Notes under the pieces: model-generated
The model's input: only the letters and a program-made list of their open reading frames with translations
What the model was told of the DNA's origin: nothing
Databases searched by the model: none
Shown: positions 1-7,320 of the stretch, one piece after another
How the letters are laid out: every line of letters starts with the position of its first letter
Position numbering within the stretch: the first letter of the stretch is position 1
DNA from: Halogeometricum limi
GTDB lineage: Archaea > Halobacteriota > Halobacteria > Halobacteriales > Haloferacaceae
Direction: 5' to 3'
NCBI RefSeq assembly: GCF_900115785.1
Contig: NZ_FOYS01000001.1
Coordinates: forward strand, 753,491-817,490
Length of the DNA: 64,000 nucleotides
Translations under genes and position numbers: made by a program

Positions 1-1
1 G

Positions 2-106
2 GACGCGAGTCTGTCAACGGCCACATCCGGCTACCAACTCCTGCGGCTAGAACTACGGTTTGCACACGTCCCCTACGAGGATGGGTGGAAAATCTGGCCT
101 TGTTGA
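2..106 (+). CDS. 3' end of a cut-off CDS (unknown product)
   Basis: Frame 2 is open from the window edge to a TGA at 104-106 and gives about 34 residues ending in EDGWKIWPC. The codons look protein-like (TAC, CTC, GAC, GTC), but the piece is too short to assign a family. Its stop codon lies inside a sequence resembling the terminus of a haloarchaeal insertion sequence (96-114), so it may be the tail of a transposase or of a gene interrupted by an IS. The start lies outside the window. Low confidence. Confidence 0.3.
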   Translation, partial: DASLSTATSGYQLLRLELRFAHVPYEDGWKIWPC

Positions 107-114
107 AATCCTCA
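96..114 (+). repeat. IS-type terminal inverted repeat (left partner)
   Basis: The sequence GGCCTTGTTGAAATCCTCA matches the reverse complement of 2919-2937 at 17 of 19 positions, including a perfect 14-nt core (101-114 against 2919-2932). The right partner is the outer end of the IS5-type element near 2937. This end could therefore be the left end of a larger element, or the surviving terminus of a second, deleted IS copy. Confidence 0.6.
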
Positions 115-496
115 AACGATGATAGGTTTCAGCACCCGCGCTGAATAGAGGAGGAAGCGTCGATCACGTGACTTTCCGGCACTCGGTGTTACGTACAGAG
201 GTGTACTCAGCAGGACTCAGTGATCGAAGTTCAACTTCACGGTTGAACAACTGTTAGAATGGGCTTGTGACCCTCCCAGTTGTTTCAGACGACGGCGACG
301 AATAAGGGGATATAGACGAACAGGACAAGAACCCCAGGATATGCCTACTTGCCAACCAGGATGAGATACCGAGATTGCCAGTGCGAAGACGTGGCTGCGT
401 GACGAAGGCGAGACGGACGACGGCATCAAGGGCGTGTGTGGCGTATGGGGCGGGTGTCCGTCTCGGGGGAGTGTCGTAGCGCCGGATGACCCGCTA
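107..496. other. Gene-poor accessory stretch with decayed coding remnants
   Basis: No convincing intact gene is present. On the minus strand around 288-345 a short frame encodes a hydrophobic run (AYPGVLVLFVYIPLFVAVV, then a stop) that resembles the last membrane helix of a small protein. The sequence upstream continues only in another frame, so this looks like a frameshifted pseudogene fragment. Base composition is lower in G+C than the main part of the window. Confidence 0.3.
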
Positions 497-736
497 TTAT
501 TCGAGACTCACGTCGCCGTTTGCGGTGACAGTGACTGTGTAGTCGCAGTACGTGAACGTCACAGTGCCGTCTGTCGGGGTTTTGTTTGCGAACAACGAAT
601 CTAACGAGCCGGGGTCGACCACGTCGTATAGTTTCTCGGGCAATTCAGTGGGGTGAACATCCATCTCCGTGGCGACAGCCTCGATTACGGCGTAACTCCT
701 CGCATTGGCTGATGAAGTGGGTGATGACGGACTCAT
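497..736 (-). CDS. HalOD1 output-domain protein
   Basis: A 79-residue single-domain protein with the haloarchaeal HalOD1 pattern: an N-terminal helix (SYAVIEAVATEMDVHPTELP), a short loop with the PL-like DVVDPGSLDSLF segment, then paired beta strands GTVTFTYCDYTVTVTANGDVSL. HalOD1 is a predicted signalling output or ligand-binding domain found almost only in haloarchaea; no biochemical activity is established. It lies 51 nt downstream of the DUF7344-like gene on the same strand and is probably co-expressed with it and the HTH_10 regulator. A second HalOD1 gene next to an HTH_10 regulator lies at 29661-30014. Confidence 0.75.
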   Translation of the reverse strand: MSPSSPTSSANARSYAVIEAVATEMDVHPTELPEKLYDVVDPGSLDSLFANKTPTDGTVTFTYCDYTVTVTANGDVSLE

Positions 737-787
737 GTATAGTATGGGTATGCGACTACGCGTACGAAAGCAATCACCTCTTCGTCG

Positions 788-1081
788 TCACTCCGCGTCG
801 TCGGAGGCGATGCATTCGAGCAATGGCCGGATCTCGTCGAACTGCGGCCCTTTGACGATTTGACCTGTCTCTTCGTTCCACTCGATGTAGCCGTGGTCTT
901 CGAGTTTTGGCAAGTGGATGTGAAACATTTCGATCTGCTCTCGTTGCTCGGCGTCGGTCAGCACTGAGTGTCCTGTAGGGGATTCAAACCCTGCGTCCTG
1001 CGGGTTCGATTCGAGGAGGGCGAGCAAGAGCGTACGGCGCTGTTCGTGCGCGAGTGCCTCGAAGTCGAGATCTGCATTCAT
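788..1081 (-). CDS. DUF7344-like winged-helix protein
   Basis: A 97-residue protein beginning MNADLDFEALAHEQRRTLLLALL, the typical first helices of the haloarchaeal winged-helix family in which a stretch like HEQRRTLLLAL opens an ArsR-like fold. The recognition part (EMFHIHLPKLEDHGYIEW) and wing (NEETGQIVKGPQF) follow. It is probably a DNA-binding regulator. I chose ATG 1081 over an upstream TTG (1108) because the family starts here. It sits between the HTH_10 regulator upstream and HalOD1 downstream. Its promoter region contains a 21-bp perfect direct repeat that may be its own operator. The regulated genes are unknown. Confidence 0.75.
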   Translation of the reverse strand: MNADLDFEALAHEQRRTLLLALLESNPQDAGFESPTGHSVLTDAEQREQIEMFHIHLPKLEDHGYIEWNEETGQIVKGPQFDEIRPLLECIASDDAE

Positions 1082-1116
1082 TATAATCACACAAGGTACT
1101 AGGGGCAATCAGGCTG

Positions 1117-1166
1117 CCTTTTTCGTACACAAACCGTACTTACTCCCTTTTTCGTACACAAACCGT
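1117..1166 (-). promoter_or_regulatory. Tandem 21-bp direct repeat, putative operator/promoter
   Basis: Positions 1117-1137 and 1146-1166 are identical over 21 nt (core TTTTTCGTACACAAACCG), 29 nt apart start to start. On the minus strand the repeats precede the DUF7344-like gene, and the proximal one contains an A-rich TACGAAAAAGG stretch that can act as the TATA region 36 nt before the ATG. Duplicated identical sites upstream of a small HTH gene suggest operator sites, possibly autoregulatory. That role is inference; the duplication itself is seen directly. Confidence 0.6.
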
Positions 1167-1176
1167 TTTTACCTAC

Positions 1177-1836
1177 TCACTCGGGGTTGACTGTAAGGCC
1201 CGAGAGCGCGTCCCCGAGGACTGCCTTGATCCCTCCACGGAGGCGGGAGCCGACGGCCTGCTGTGAGATGCCGAGTTCCTCGCCGAGGGCTTCCAACGTG
1301 ACCTCGCGGGGAGACTCGAAGTACCCCCGGTCGTAGGCAAGCACCAGCGCCTCTAGCTGGGTGTCAGTGAGGATGACTTCGATCGCCGTCTCAACCGGGG
1401 TGAGTGCGGTTAGTGACGTCAGCGTGATCGGGATATCCAGCTCTCGACAGCGCCGTTGAAATTCTACGATGTCACGTTGCTCATCACCGCGGACATCGAA
1501 CGTCCACTGTTTGTTTGTACCGATAGCCTCGATCAGTGGAATCGATGTCTCTGCCAGTACGGTTAGCACGTCATCGTACTCCAGCGTCCATTCGACGCGT
1601 AACAGGTACTCGTCCTCGACAGAGTCGACGAGCCGGATCCCCTGCACGCCGGGGTGTTCAGTGAACGCACTCTCGATGTCAGCGACTTCGGTTCCCCGCA
1701 CCCAGAAGTAGGGAATCACGACGTCCTGGGCGGGGACGAGTCGCTCCAGCTCGACCGTCACGTTCGGCAGTTGGTTGAACACTGTCCCCAGCGGGAACTG
1801 GTCTGACGGAACCGTGAACGTCGCTTCAGTAACCAT
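1177..1836 (-). CDS. HTH_10 (bat-type) transcriptional regulator
   Basis: A 219-residue protein. Residues 1-150 form the haloarchaeal bacterio-opsin-activator-like sensor region (ELERLVPAQDVVIPYFWVRG, then GDEQRDIVEFQRRC). Residues 160-215 are the HTH_10 domain: LTDTQLEALVLAYDRGYFES, an EVTLEALGEELGIS helix-turn-helix and a QQAVGSRLRGGI recognition helix. The ATG at 1836 is supported by a TATA-like TCTTTACA about 27 nt upstream, consistent with a leaderless mRNA. It heads a same-strand group with the DUF7344-like and HalOD1 genes. A paralogous regulator next to HalOD1 is at 30131-30820. Such regulators act as DNA-binding activators; the target is unknown. Confidence 0.85.
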   Translation of the reverse strand: MVTEATFTVPSDQFPLGTVFNQLPNVTVELERLVPAQDVVIPYFWVRGTEVADIESAFTEHPGVQGIRLVDSVEDEYLLRVEWTLEYDDVLTVLAETSIPLIEAIGTNKQWTFDVRGDEQRDIVEFQRRCRELDIPITLTSLTALTPVETAIEVILTDTQLEALVLAYDRGYFESPREVTLEALGEELGISQQAVGSRLRGGIKAVLGDALSGLTVNPE

Positions 1837-1859
1837 TGTCTGTCCCATGGGCTTCCAGC

Positions 1860-1867
1860 TGTAAAGA
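1860..1867 (-). promoter_or_regulatory. TATA box of the HTH_10 regulator
   Basis: The minus strand reads TCTTTACA, centred about 27 nt before the ATG at 1836, the usual distance from TATA to start in leaderless haloarchaeal genes. The IS5 element ends about 140 nt further upstream, so this promoter appears intact. Confidence 0.5.
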
Positions 1868-2003
1868 CCTGCTACTGATTGGCACGCGTTTTCGCCCACC
1901 GTTCGCGGACGCATCATCTCTCGGCCCCGTATTCGGTACATGGTCCACCCCGGCCCAACCAGTGGGTTCACCGATACGGGATCCGACGTCGGTACCAGCA
2001 CCC

Positions 2004-2937
2004 GTTCTATTCAGCAGTCCGCTCCTCTCAGAATCACAGACGCTCGTACTCGTCGCGTGAAATTGCGAGGGCGCGTTCCACGTTGTGAACAACGCATTTG
2101 ATGACGAGCTCACGGAACTGCTTCCACCAGCGTCGTGAACGGACGAAGGCACCGTACTTGCGTTTGAGCCGAGAGTTCACCGTCTCATTCTGACTACGCT
2201 GCCCGTAGAGAGTGGCGTCGATCCGAGCGTTCCACGCCTTGTGGAGCGACGAAAACGTGCGGTGCTTAATGAGCGGACGAACATCCTGCTCGTGGGCAAG
2301 CGTTCGAATCTTCTGGTCGTCGTACCCTTTATCTCCGAGGAGAACAACTACTTCGTCGGTATTTCGCTTGATGAGGGACGGTGCGATTTGCGAGTCGTGT
2401 TTCCGTGTCGTCGTCACGTGTACGTCGATAATCGCGTTCGCTCTCGTGTCTACGAGAACCGTGACTTTCAACTGCTGAATCGTCAATTTCGTTCGCTTCG
2501 TGTAGTGTTTTGAGGCATGACTGCGGTCGAACCCGGAGGCGTCGATCCCGACGATACCGTTGGTCGGGAGAAGCGTAACGGAGAGGTTGAGGAGAACCCG
2601 CCAGACAGCCATATTGAGCCGGTTGAACGCTTTACACAACGTCGAAGGAGAGGGGAGTTCTTCAAGATCGATGGCACGTCGAATCCGAGGCATCTCGATG
2701 AGTTCGTCGAGAAGCATCCGATACGTCGTGTTCTTCCGGACTTTGAGGCAGAGTAAAACGATGTGTTGGTGGAGTGTGTACCGTCGTTTCGAGAACTTCG
2801 AAGAGTATCGAGCGGTTGCTCGACGAGCAAAGTGATACGCCTGCTCAACGAACCGGAGCAACCGAGACTTCGGGAGGGCCTGCATTCGGTCAAACTACTG
2901 CTCGGTCCTGTAACTCTCTGAGGATTTCAACAGAGCC
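2004..2937 (-). mobile_element. IS5-family insertion sequence
   Basis: An element of about 930 bp, the usual size for haloarchaeal IS5-type elements, containing one full-length transposase. The right end, read inward from 2937, is GGCTCTGTTGAAATCC. The proposed left end near 2004 (GTTCTATTCAGCAGTCC) matches it only loosely, so the terminal repeats are imperfect and the left boundary is approximate. No convincing target-site duplication is visible. The much better match to the right end at 96-114 leaves open that the element extends further left. Confidence 0.65.
2034..2885 (-). CDS. IS5-family transposase
   Basis: A full-length 283-residue DDE transposase. Near the N-terminus is the family segment SKFSKRRYTLHQHIVLLCLK. 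The DDE triad is visible in VGIDASGFD, LLGDKGYD and ETVNSRLKRKYG, followed by FVRSRRWWKQFRELVIK at the C-terminus. The ATG at 2885 (MQALPKSRLL) is 52 nt inside the right end of the element. No frameshift or stop interrupts it, so the enzyme is probably functional. The codons are less G/C-biased than in the surrounding chromosome, as expected of a mobile gene. Confidence 0.92.
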   Translation of the reverse strand: MQALPKSRLLRFVEQAYHFARRATARYSSKFSKRRYTLHQHIVLLCLKVRKNTTYRMLLDELIEMPRIRRAIDLEELPSPSTLCKAFNRLNMAVWRVLLNLSVTLLPTNGIVGIDASGFDRSHASKHYTKRTKLTIQQLKVTVLVDTRANAIIDVHVTTTRKHDSQIAPSLIKRNTDEVVVLLGDKGYDDQKIRTLAHEQDVRPLIKHRTFSSLHKAWNARIDATLYGQRSQNETVNSRLKRKYGAFVRSRRWWKQFRELVIKCVVHNVERALAISRDEYERL

Positions 2938-3111
2938 AAGAATTTCGTACTGCGGTTCTTCTACTTCGCATTCGCCTGTCTGCTGTACTCGATTTGGAGA
3001 GCCGTTGACCTCCTCGTTCAGATCGAGTTGACCGGGAAATACGTTCGGTCACCGATAGTGACGGCGAATACGGTTCTCATGTTGTTGAATAAGCAGACGG
3101 GCATAGGATAA
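2938..3111 (+). pseudogene. C-terminal fragment of a second transposase
   Basis: Starting one base outside the right end of the IS5 element, a plus-strand frame encodes about 57 residues to a TAA at 3109-3111: KNFVLRFFYFAFACLLYSIW, then AVDLLVQIELTGKY, a PIVTANTVL segment and LLNKQTGIG. This resembles the C-terminus of haloarchaeal IS4/ISH8-like transposases by recollection of the family. There is no start codon and nothing of the N-terminal part remains next to it, so it is a truncated relic; the IS5 copy may have inserted into it before flanking DNA was lost. Confidence 0.55.
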
Positions 3112-3377
3112 TCATCTGTCCGCGATAAGCGACCGCCCGGTGGTGAGCGGCGGCGCTATGTCGACGACCGCTACTCCGCACGAGTAGTTAGAATCCCGAA
3201 GTGATTCTTCGGTTGAATCTGAGATCGAAGCGTCTCTCCTTCCCTGCTTCACCCAAAACCACGCACCAGAGCCGCTCTCTCCCCTCCGTGGTCTCAACTC
3301 CTCCATCGGTCGGAGAGACGGCTTCCGTGGACCTGAGGGTTCGGATGCCGGCCGTCGACTCCGCCCGGTGACCCGAC

Positions 3378-5051
3378 TCACGCCCCGTCTCTCGGCACCC
3401 GAACCGTCGCCGTCGCCCCCTCCCCGAACAGCAACTCGCAGCCGAGAATCTCCGCGCCCCAGCGGACCATCCAGAGGTCGAGACTGCTGGCGTGGTTCAG
3501 CGCCGTCTCAGACTCGGCGGTCACCGCGTCGACTTCGTGGCTCGGAAGCGGCGTCGCCGTGTGGAACTGGAGGCCGTACGCGTCGTCGGTCACGTCGAGT
3601 CGCACGTCGACGTCGCAGTCGGTGTACTCCGCCAGCGCCAACAGGAGGCGGGCGGCCATCGTCGAGAGGAGGTCGGGGTCCGTGCGAGCCACCGCGTCCT
3701 CGTCCACCTCGACGGTCACGGTTCGGTCCACGTCCGCGTCGGCGACGGCGGCGTCGACGACGCGCCGGAGCGAGACAGCGTCTCGGGTCACGTCGGTGCG
3801 GTCGACGACGCGGTCTATGGTGCGCGCGTCTTCGGCGAGTTCGAGGAGGCCGCTCGCGTAGCGTTCGGCGGTCGCGAGTCGGTCGTCCCGTTGCGTCCGC
3901 GCGTGCTGTCCGCCGTCGGCCGAGACGCTCGTCTCCGAGCGGGCGAGTTCGAGGTTGCCGACGACGACGTTGAGGTCGTTTCTGATGTTGTGCCGGAGGA
4001 CGCGGTTGAGCACGTCCAGTCGTTGCTCGCGGCGACGCTGGGCCGTGATGTCCTGAAAGACGACGCTGTGAGCGACGACGGTTCCGCTCGGGTCGGTGTG
4101 CTCGGAGGGGGTGATGGCCAGGTACTGCAGCGAACCGTCGACCCGCGTCGAGATGGTCTGGTCGGTCGCGTCGAGGTCGACGGCTGTGCCGACGAGTTCG
4201 TCGAGGTCCCTCTTCAGCGCGGCCGACTCGGCGACGCCGAAGACGGCCGTCGCGGCGGCGTTGAGGTTGATGACTCGGCGGTCGCGGTTGACGACGACGA
4301 CCGGCGATTCGAGGTGGTCGAGTTGCGTGTTGTCGACGACGCGCCGGGTGGTCGGGTTGAACTCGAACATGTCCGTCCCGAGGACGGCGTAGCCGTCGAC
4401 GAGGATGTGGGGGATAAATGCGAGGGGGACGAGGTTCAGTTGCGGGTACGGCCCGAGGCTGAGGAGCCAGGCGACTTCGGCGATGCCGGGCGGAATCGTA
4501 CTGAGGGCGATAGCGATGGCCTCGACGCGGTACAGCGAGTAGCTCACGGCGGTGTCGACGAGGACGAGCGCGCCCGTCGCGGCGATGAAGATACCGAGGA
4601 CGACGAGTGCGACGCCGACGGGAACCGGGGTGTACACGACCGTCGAGAGACCGGCCGTCGGCACGACGCGGAACGCGGGCCAGATGAGGTGGTGGTACGG
4701 ATTCGTCAGCATGAGACCGCCCGTCACCACGGGGAACAGGAAGACGACGTGAAACGTGCGCGTGTCCACGAGATGCTCGCGGCCGCTGTAGGAGAGCGTG
4801 AACGCGAGGAAGGAGACGACCTGTATCGCGAGCGCCGTCCAGACAGTCGTCTCCAACAGCAGACGAGTCGGGGGGTCCGAGACGAGGTAGCCGACGCCCG
4901 TCGTCGCGCAGAACACCGCTTGGCTCGACAGCGTGACCGCGAGCCACGTCGCGCCGGGTTTCTCGCGGTAGGCGAGAAGCACCGTCGCCAGGAACGCAGA
5001 CCCCAACGCCGCGACGGCGGCGGCGACGACGGGCCAGAGCGCCGGGCTCAT
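3378..5051 (-). CDS. 7TM-PAS histidine kinase with decayed ATPase domain
   Basis: A 557-residue protein. Residues 1-220 contain about seven hydrophobic helices (histidine-kinase N-terminal 7TM region). A PAS domain follows at about 235-345 (SPVVVVNRDRRVINLNAAAT), then a HisKA helix with the phospho-acceptor motif RVLRHNIRNDLNVVVGN. The C-terminal region should be HATPase_c, but the N-box is replaced by AARLLLALAEYTDC and the usual DxGxG box by HTATPLPSHE, so ATP binding is doubtful. ATG 5051 fits the first helix; an upstream in-frame TTG (5159) is unlikely. The signal and partner regulator are unknown. It is divergent from the halolysin gene. Confidence 0.8.
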   Translation of the reverse strand: MSPALWPVVAAAVAALGSAFLATVLLAYREKPGATWLAVTLSSQAVFCATTGVGYLVSDPPTRLLLETTVWTALAIQVVSFLAFTLSYSGREHLVDTRTFHVVFLFPVVTGGLMLTNPYHHLIWPAFRVVPTAGLSTVVYTPVPVGVALVVLGIFIAATGALVLVDTAVSYSLYRVEAIAIALSTIPPGIAEVAWLLSLGPYPQLNLVPLAFIPHILVDGYAVLGTDMFEFNPTTRRVVDNTQLDHLESPVVVVNRDRRVINLNAAATAVFGVAESAALKRDLDELVGTAVDLDATDQTISTRVDGSLQYLAITPSEHTDPSGTVVAHSVVFQDITAQRRREQRLDVLNRVLRHNIRNDLNVVVGNLELARSETSVSADGGQHARTQRDDRLATAERYASGLLELAEDARTIDRVVDRTDVTRDAVSLRRVVDAAVADADVDRTVTVEVDEDAVARTDPDLLSTMAARLLLALAEYTDCDVDVRLDVTDDAYGLQFHTATPLPSHEVDAVTAESETALNHASSLDLWMVRWGAEILGCELLFGEGATATVRVPRDGA

Positions 5052-5385
5052 CGCCCCCTCTCCGGGCGGCCGTCGTCCCCGACGCGACCCGTCACCGTCG
5101 CGGCCGACGCCGGACGGACGCCGAGCGTGACACCTCGTCGGGACCCATACATCGAACAACTGTTAGTTATCGTGACGAACAATAAATCGTACTGATGCGG
5201 GAGCGAGGGCGACCCGACGAGAGCGAGAGCGGACGAGGCGAGCGTACGGGGACTCTCGTGTGTTCTCACTGCCTCCGGGAGAGCGAACCGACACGGACGG
5301 AACGTGTCGACTTCCGTGAAACCAGCTGACAGTTTCAACCCGTTTGAAAAATCATTAATAATCTCGCTTCGGACAGCGGGACGTT
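5052..5385. other. Divergent intergenic region, kinase / subtilase
   Basis: 334 nt between the two start codons with no ORF of its own. The halolysin side has a clear TATA element. On the kinase side an AT-rich patch around 5176-5190 (GAACAATAAATCG on the plus strand) could serve as a minus-strand TATA, giving a leader of roughly 100 nt. Nothing else stands out. Confidence 0.5.
5353..5360 (+). promoter_or_regulatory. TATA box of the subtilase gene
   Basis: CATTAATA lies about 29 nt upstream of the ATG at 5386, in an A/T-rich island (TTTGAAAAATCATTAATAAT) within GC-rich surroundings. The spacing predicts a start of transcription at or just before the start codon. Confidence 0.6.
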
Positions 5386-6861
5386 ATGTCTCCACTTAGC
5401 AGACGAACGTTCTTGAAAGGTGCCGCGAGCAGTGCAGTCGCGCTCACCGCGATGGGTACGGCCAGCGCCGCCGACGGCCGAGACCAGTTCGTCGTCACGT
5501 CCTCCGGAAAGGGTGTCCTGAAGCGACTCGAACGCGAGGGGTTCGAGGTAGTGAGTTCCGTCGCCGACGACTCCGTCCACCTCGTCGTCGCCGACTCGGC
5601 GTCCGCGCTCTCGAAGGTGAAGGGAGTGAACTCCGTCGACCCGAACGCGGGCTATCGGCTCTCCGGCCCGGCACGCGAGGCGTCGAGTACCGAGGAGTCG
5701 ACGAACGACGACGACGCGGACATCCAGTGGGACAAGATGGACGACACGACGGGCGCGTTCCGGGCGCACGACACCGCGACCGGAAAGGGTCGGTCCGTCG
5801 CCGTCATCGACACCGGTATCGCGACGAACCACCCTGACCTCGACACCGCGACGGGGCGCGGCAAACTGTTCCGCGCGGACGGCGTGTTCGGCAGTCCCGT
5901 CGTCGACGGCGACCGGACCGTCGCGGCGCGGTACCCGAACGGACCGGAGATTGCTTCGTACACGTATCTCGGTGCTCCGGCGACGAAGGACCAAGCGGCC
6001 GCCGACGACGTGCAGTCGCACGGGAGTCACTGCGCCGGCATCGCGACGGCGAAGAACGAGGAGAAGGTCGGCATCGCCGGGATGGCGCCCGACGCGGAGG
6101 CGATTCCGCTCCGCGTGTTCTACTGGAAACAGCTAGACGGCTACCCGTACGACGAGGACGGCGACGGCACCGAGGAAGAGGTGACCGTCACCGTCCTCTA
6201 CACGACGGACTTCGACATCCTGAGCGCCATCGACTACGCGGCCGACGTCGGTGCAGACGCGGCGAACATGAGCCTCGGCGGCGGCGTCATCAAGGGTTCG
6301 GAGCACAGTTCCGGGGAACACGTGGCCTACCAGCGCGTGGTTCAGAGCGCCGTCCAGCGCGGCACCGTCGTCACCGCCAGCGCGGGCAACGCCTCCTCGA
6401 ACCTCCAGCAGGGCGGGTACTACACGCTCCCGAACAGCGTTCCGGGGGCGATGAGCGTCTCCGCGACGGCGCCGAACAACAAGCTGGCGTTCTACTCGAA
6501 CTACGGCACCAGCGACATCGACGTGGGCGCGCCCGGCGGTGCGTACGAGACGTTAGAAAAGACGCTCGCGACGGACACGGCGTGGCCGTTCCCGCTGAAC
6601 CTCGTCTACTCGACGGTTCCGAGAGACCTGAGCGGCGGCACCGGCTACGGGTTCAAAGCCGGCACGTCGATGGCCGCCCCGCAGGTGGCCGGACTGGTCG
6701 CACTCGTCCGCGAAGTCGCGCCCGGCCTGAACGCGAAACAGGTGCAGAACGTCATCGAACGGACGGCGCGGTTCAGTAACGGCAACAGCGACGCCGACAT
6801 CGGCGCCGGTGTCATCTACGCGCCGGACGCACTCGCCGAGGCGCAGAAGTTCGCGAAGTAA
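5386..6861 (+). CDS. Tat-exported subtilisin-like serine protease (halolysin type)
   Basis: A 491-residue S8 protease. It starts with a twin-arginine signal (SRRTFLKGAASSAVALTAMG, cleavage near ASA-AD). Residues 35-100 resemble an I9-type propeptide, and the S8 catalytic domain follows. The triad is visible: Asp142 (VAVIDTGIATNHPDL), His212 (SHGSHCAGIA) and Ser428 (GTSMAAPQVAGL), with oxyanion Asn335 (SAGNASS). Unlike longer halolysins it ends about 35 residues after the catalytic core, with no PPC-type C-terminal extension. It is secreted folded through Tat and degrades proteins in brine. It is monocistronic with its own TATA box and a hairpin plus T-run after the stop. Confidence 0.93.
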   Translation: MSPLSRRTFLKGAASSAVALTAMGTASAADGRDQFVVTSSGKGVLKRLEREGFEVVSSVADDSVHLVVADSASALSKVKGVNSVDPNAGYRLSGPAREASSTEESTNDDDADIQWDKMDDTTGAFRAHDTATGKGRSVAVIDTGIATNHPDLDTATGRGKLFRADGVFGSPVVDGDRTVAARYPNGPEIASYTYLGAPATKDQAAADDVQSHGSHCAGIATAKNEEKVGIAGMAPDAEAIPLRVFYWKQLDGYPYDEDGDGTEEEVTVTVLYTTDFDILSAIDYAADVGADAANMSLGGGVIKGSEHSSGEHVAYQRVVQSAVQRGTVVTASAGNASSNLQQGGYYTLPNSVPGAMSVSATAPNNKLAFYSNYGTSDIDVGAPGGAYETLEKTLATDTAWPFPLNLVYSTVPRDLSGGTGYGFKAGTSMAAPQVAGLVALVREVAPGLNAKQVQNVIERTARFSNGNSDADIGAGVIYAPDALAEAQKFAK

Positions 6862-6863
6862 CT

Positions 6864-6886
6864 GTCCGCTCGGACGCGACTTTTTT
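6864..6886 (+). terminator. Hairpin and T-run after the subtilase gene
   Basis: GTCCG-CT-CGGAC (6864-6875) is followed five bases later by six T residues (6881-6886). It lies three bases after the subtilase stop codon and just before the stop codon of the convergent gene, so it fits an archaeal U-tract terminator. Confidence 0.5.
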
Positions 6887-6891
6887 GACGA

Positions 6892-7266
6892 TTAGAACTC
6901 TTCTGCGGTGTTCACGCCGACGACGATACCGACCTCTCCCTCGTCGAAGCCTTCGGTCGCGTGCGTGGCCGAGGCGAAGAACTGGTCGGCCTGTTCGGTG
7001 TGGGCGCGGACGACGGCCGCCTCGATACGCTCGTCGAAGGTGAAGTCGTTGAGAACCGTCTGCAACCGCTCTCGGCTGATGCGGTACGCGCGGGTGTCGT
7101 CGACGGAGACGTAGTCGCCGCTCCGTTCCAGCGTCGAGTGCTGGCCGATGAGCGTCGCGTCGAGTTCGACCAGCGCGGCCATCAGGCCCTCGCTGTCGAC
7201 GCCGGACTCCTCGGCGACGCGTTCGACGACCGACGACTCGATGGGTATCGCAGTCTCGTCTGTCAT
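6892..7266 (-). CDS. Conserved haloarchaeal protein, unknown function
   Basis: A 124-residue acidic soluble protein without signal peptide or membrane helices. It begins MTDETAIPIESSVVERVAEE and ends in a beta-like VGIVVGVNTAEEF. The N-terminal 50 residues are helical and the middle (YRISRERLQTVLNDFTFDE) also looks helical. I cannot name a domain. It is convergent with the subtilase gene and about 50 nt downstream of the lipoprotein gene on the same strand, so it may be co-transcribed with it. No catalytic motif or cysteine is present. Confidence 0.6.
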   Translation of the reverse strand: MTDETAIPIESSVVERVAEESGVDSEGLMAALVELDATLIGQHSTLERSGDYVSVDDTRAYRISRERLQTVLNDFTFDERIEAAVVRAHTEQADQFFASATHATEGFDEGEVGIVVGVNTAEEF

Positions 7267-7320
7267 GGTCGGTCGAACGGACGGGGCGGGGGTGGTTCGG
7301 TCTTTTGGCCCGTCTCCGAC

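Noticed and set aside
217-429. 70-residue minus-strand ORF in the accessory patch
   Set aside because: It mixes pieces of two frames, with no homology and no promoter; better explained as a decayed gene.
3112-3381. 89-residue minus-strand ORF between the transposase relic and the kinase
   Set aside because: Arg/Ser-rich, no conserved motif, no TATA box; treated as intergenic.
3492-5195. Long plus-strand open frame opposite the sensor kinase
   Set aside because: It is the antisense shadow of the kinase; composition is valine/arginine/aspartate-rich with no domain, whereas the minus frame has 7TM, PAS and HisKA motifs.
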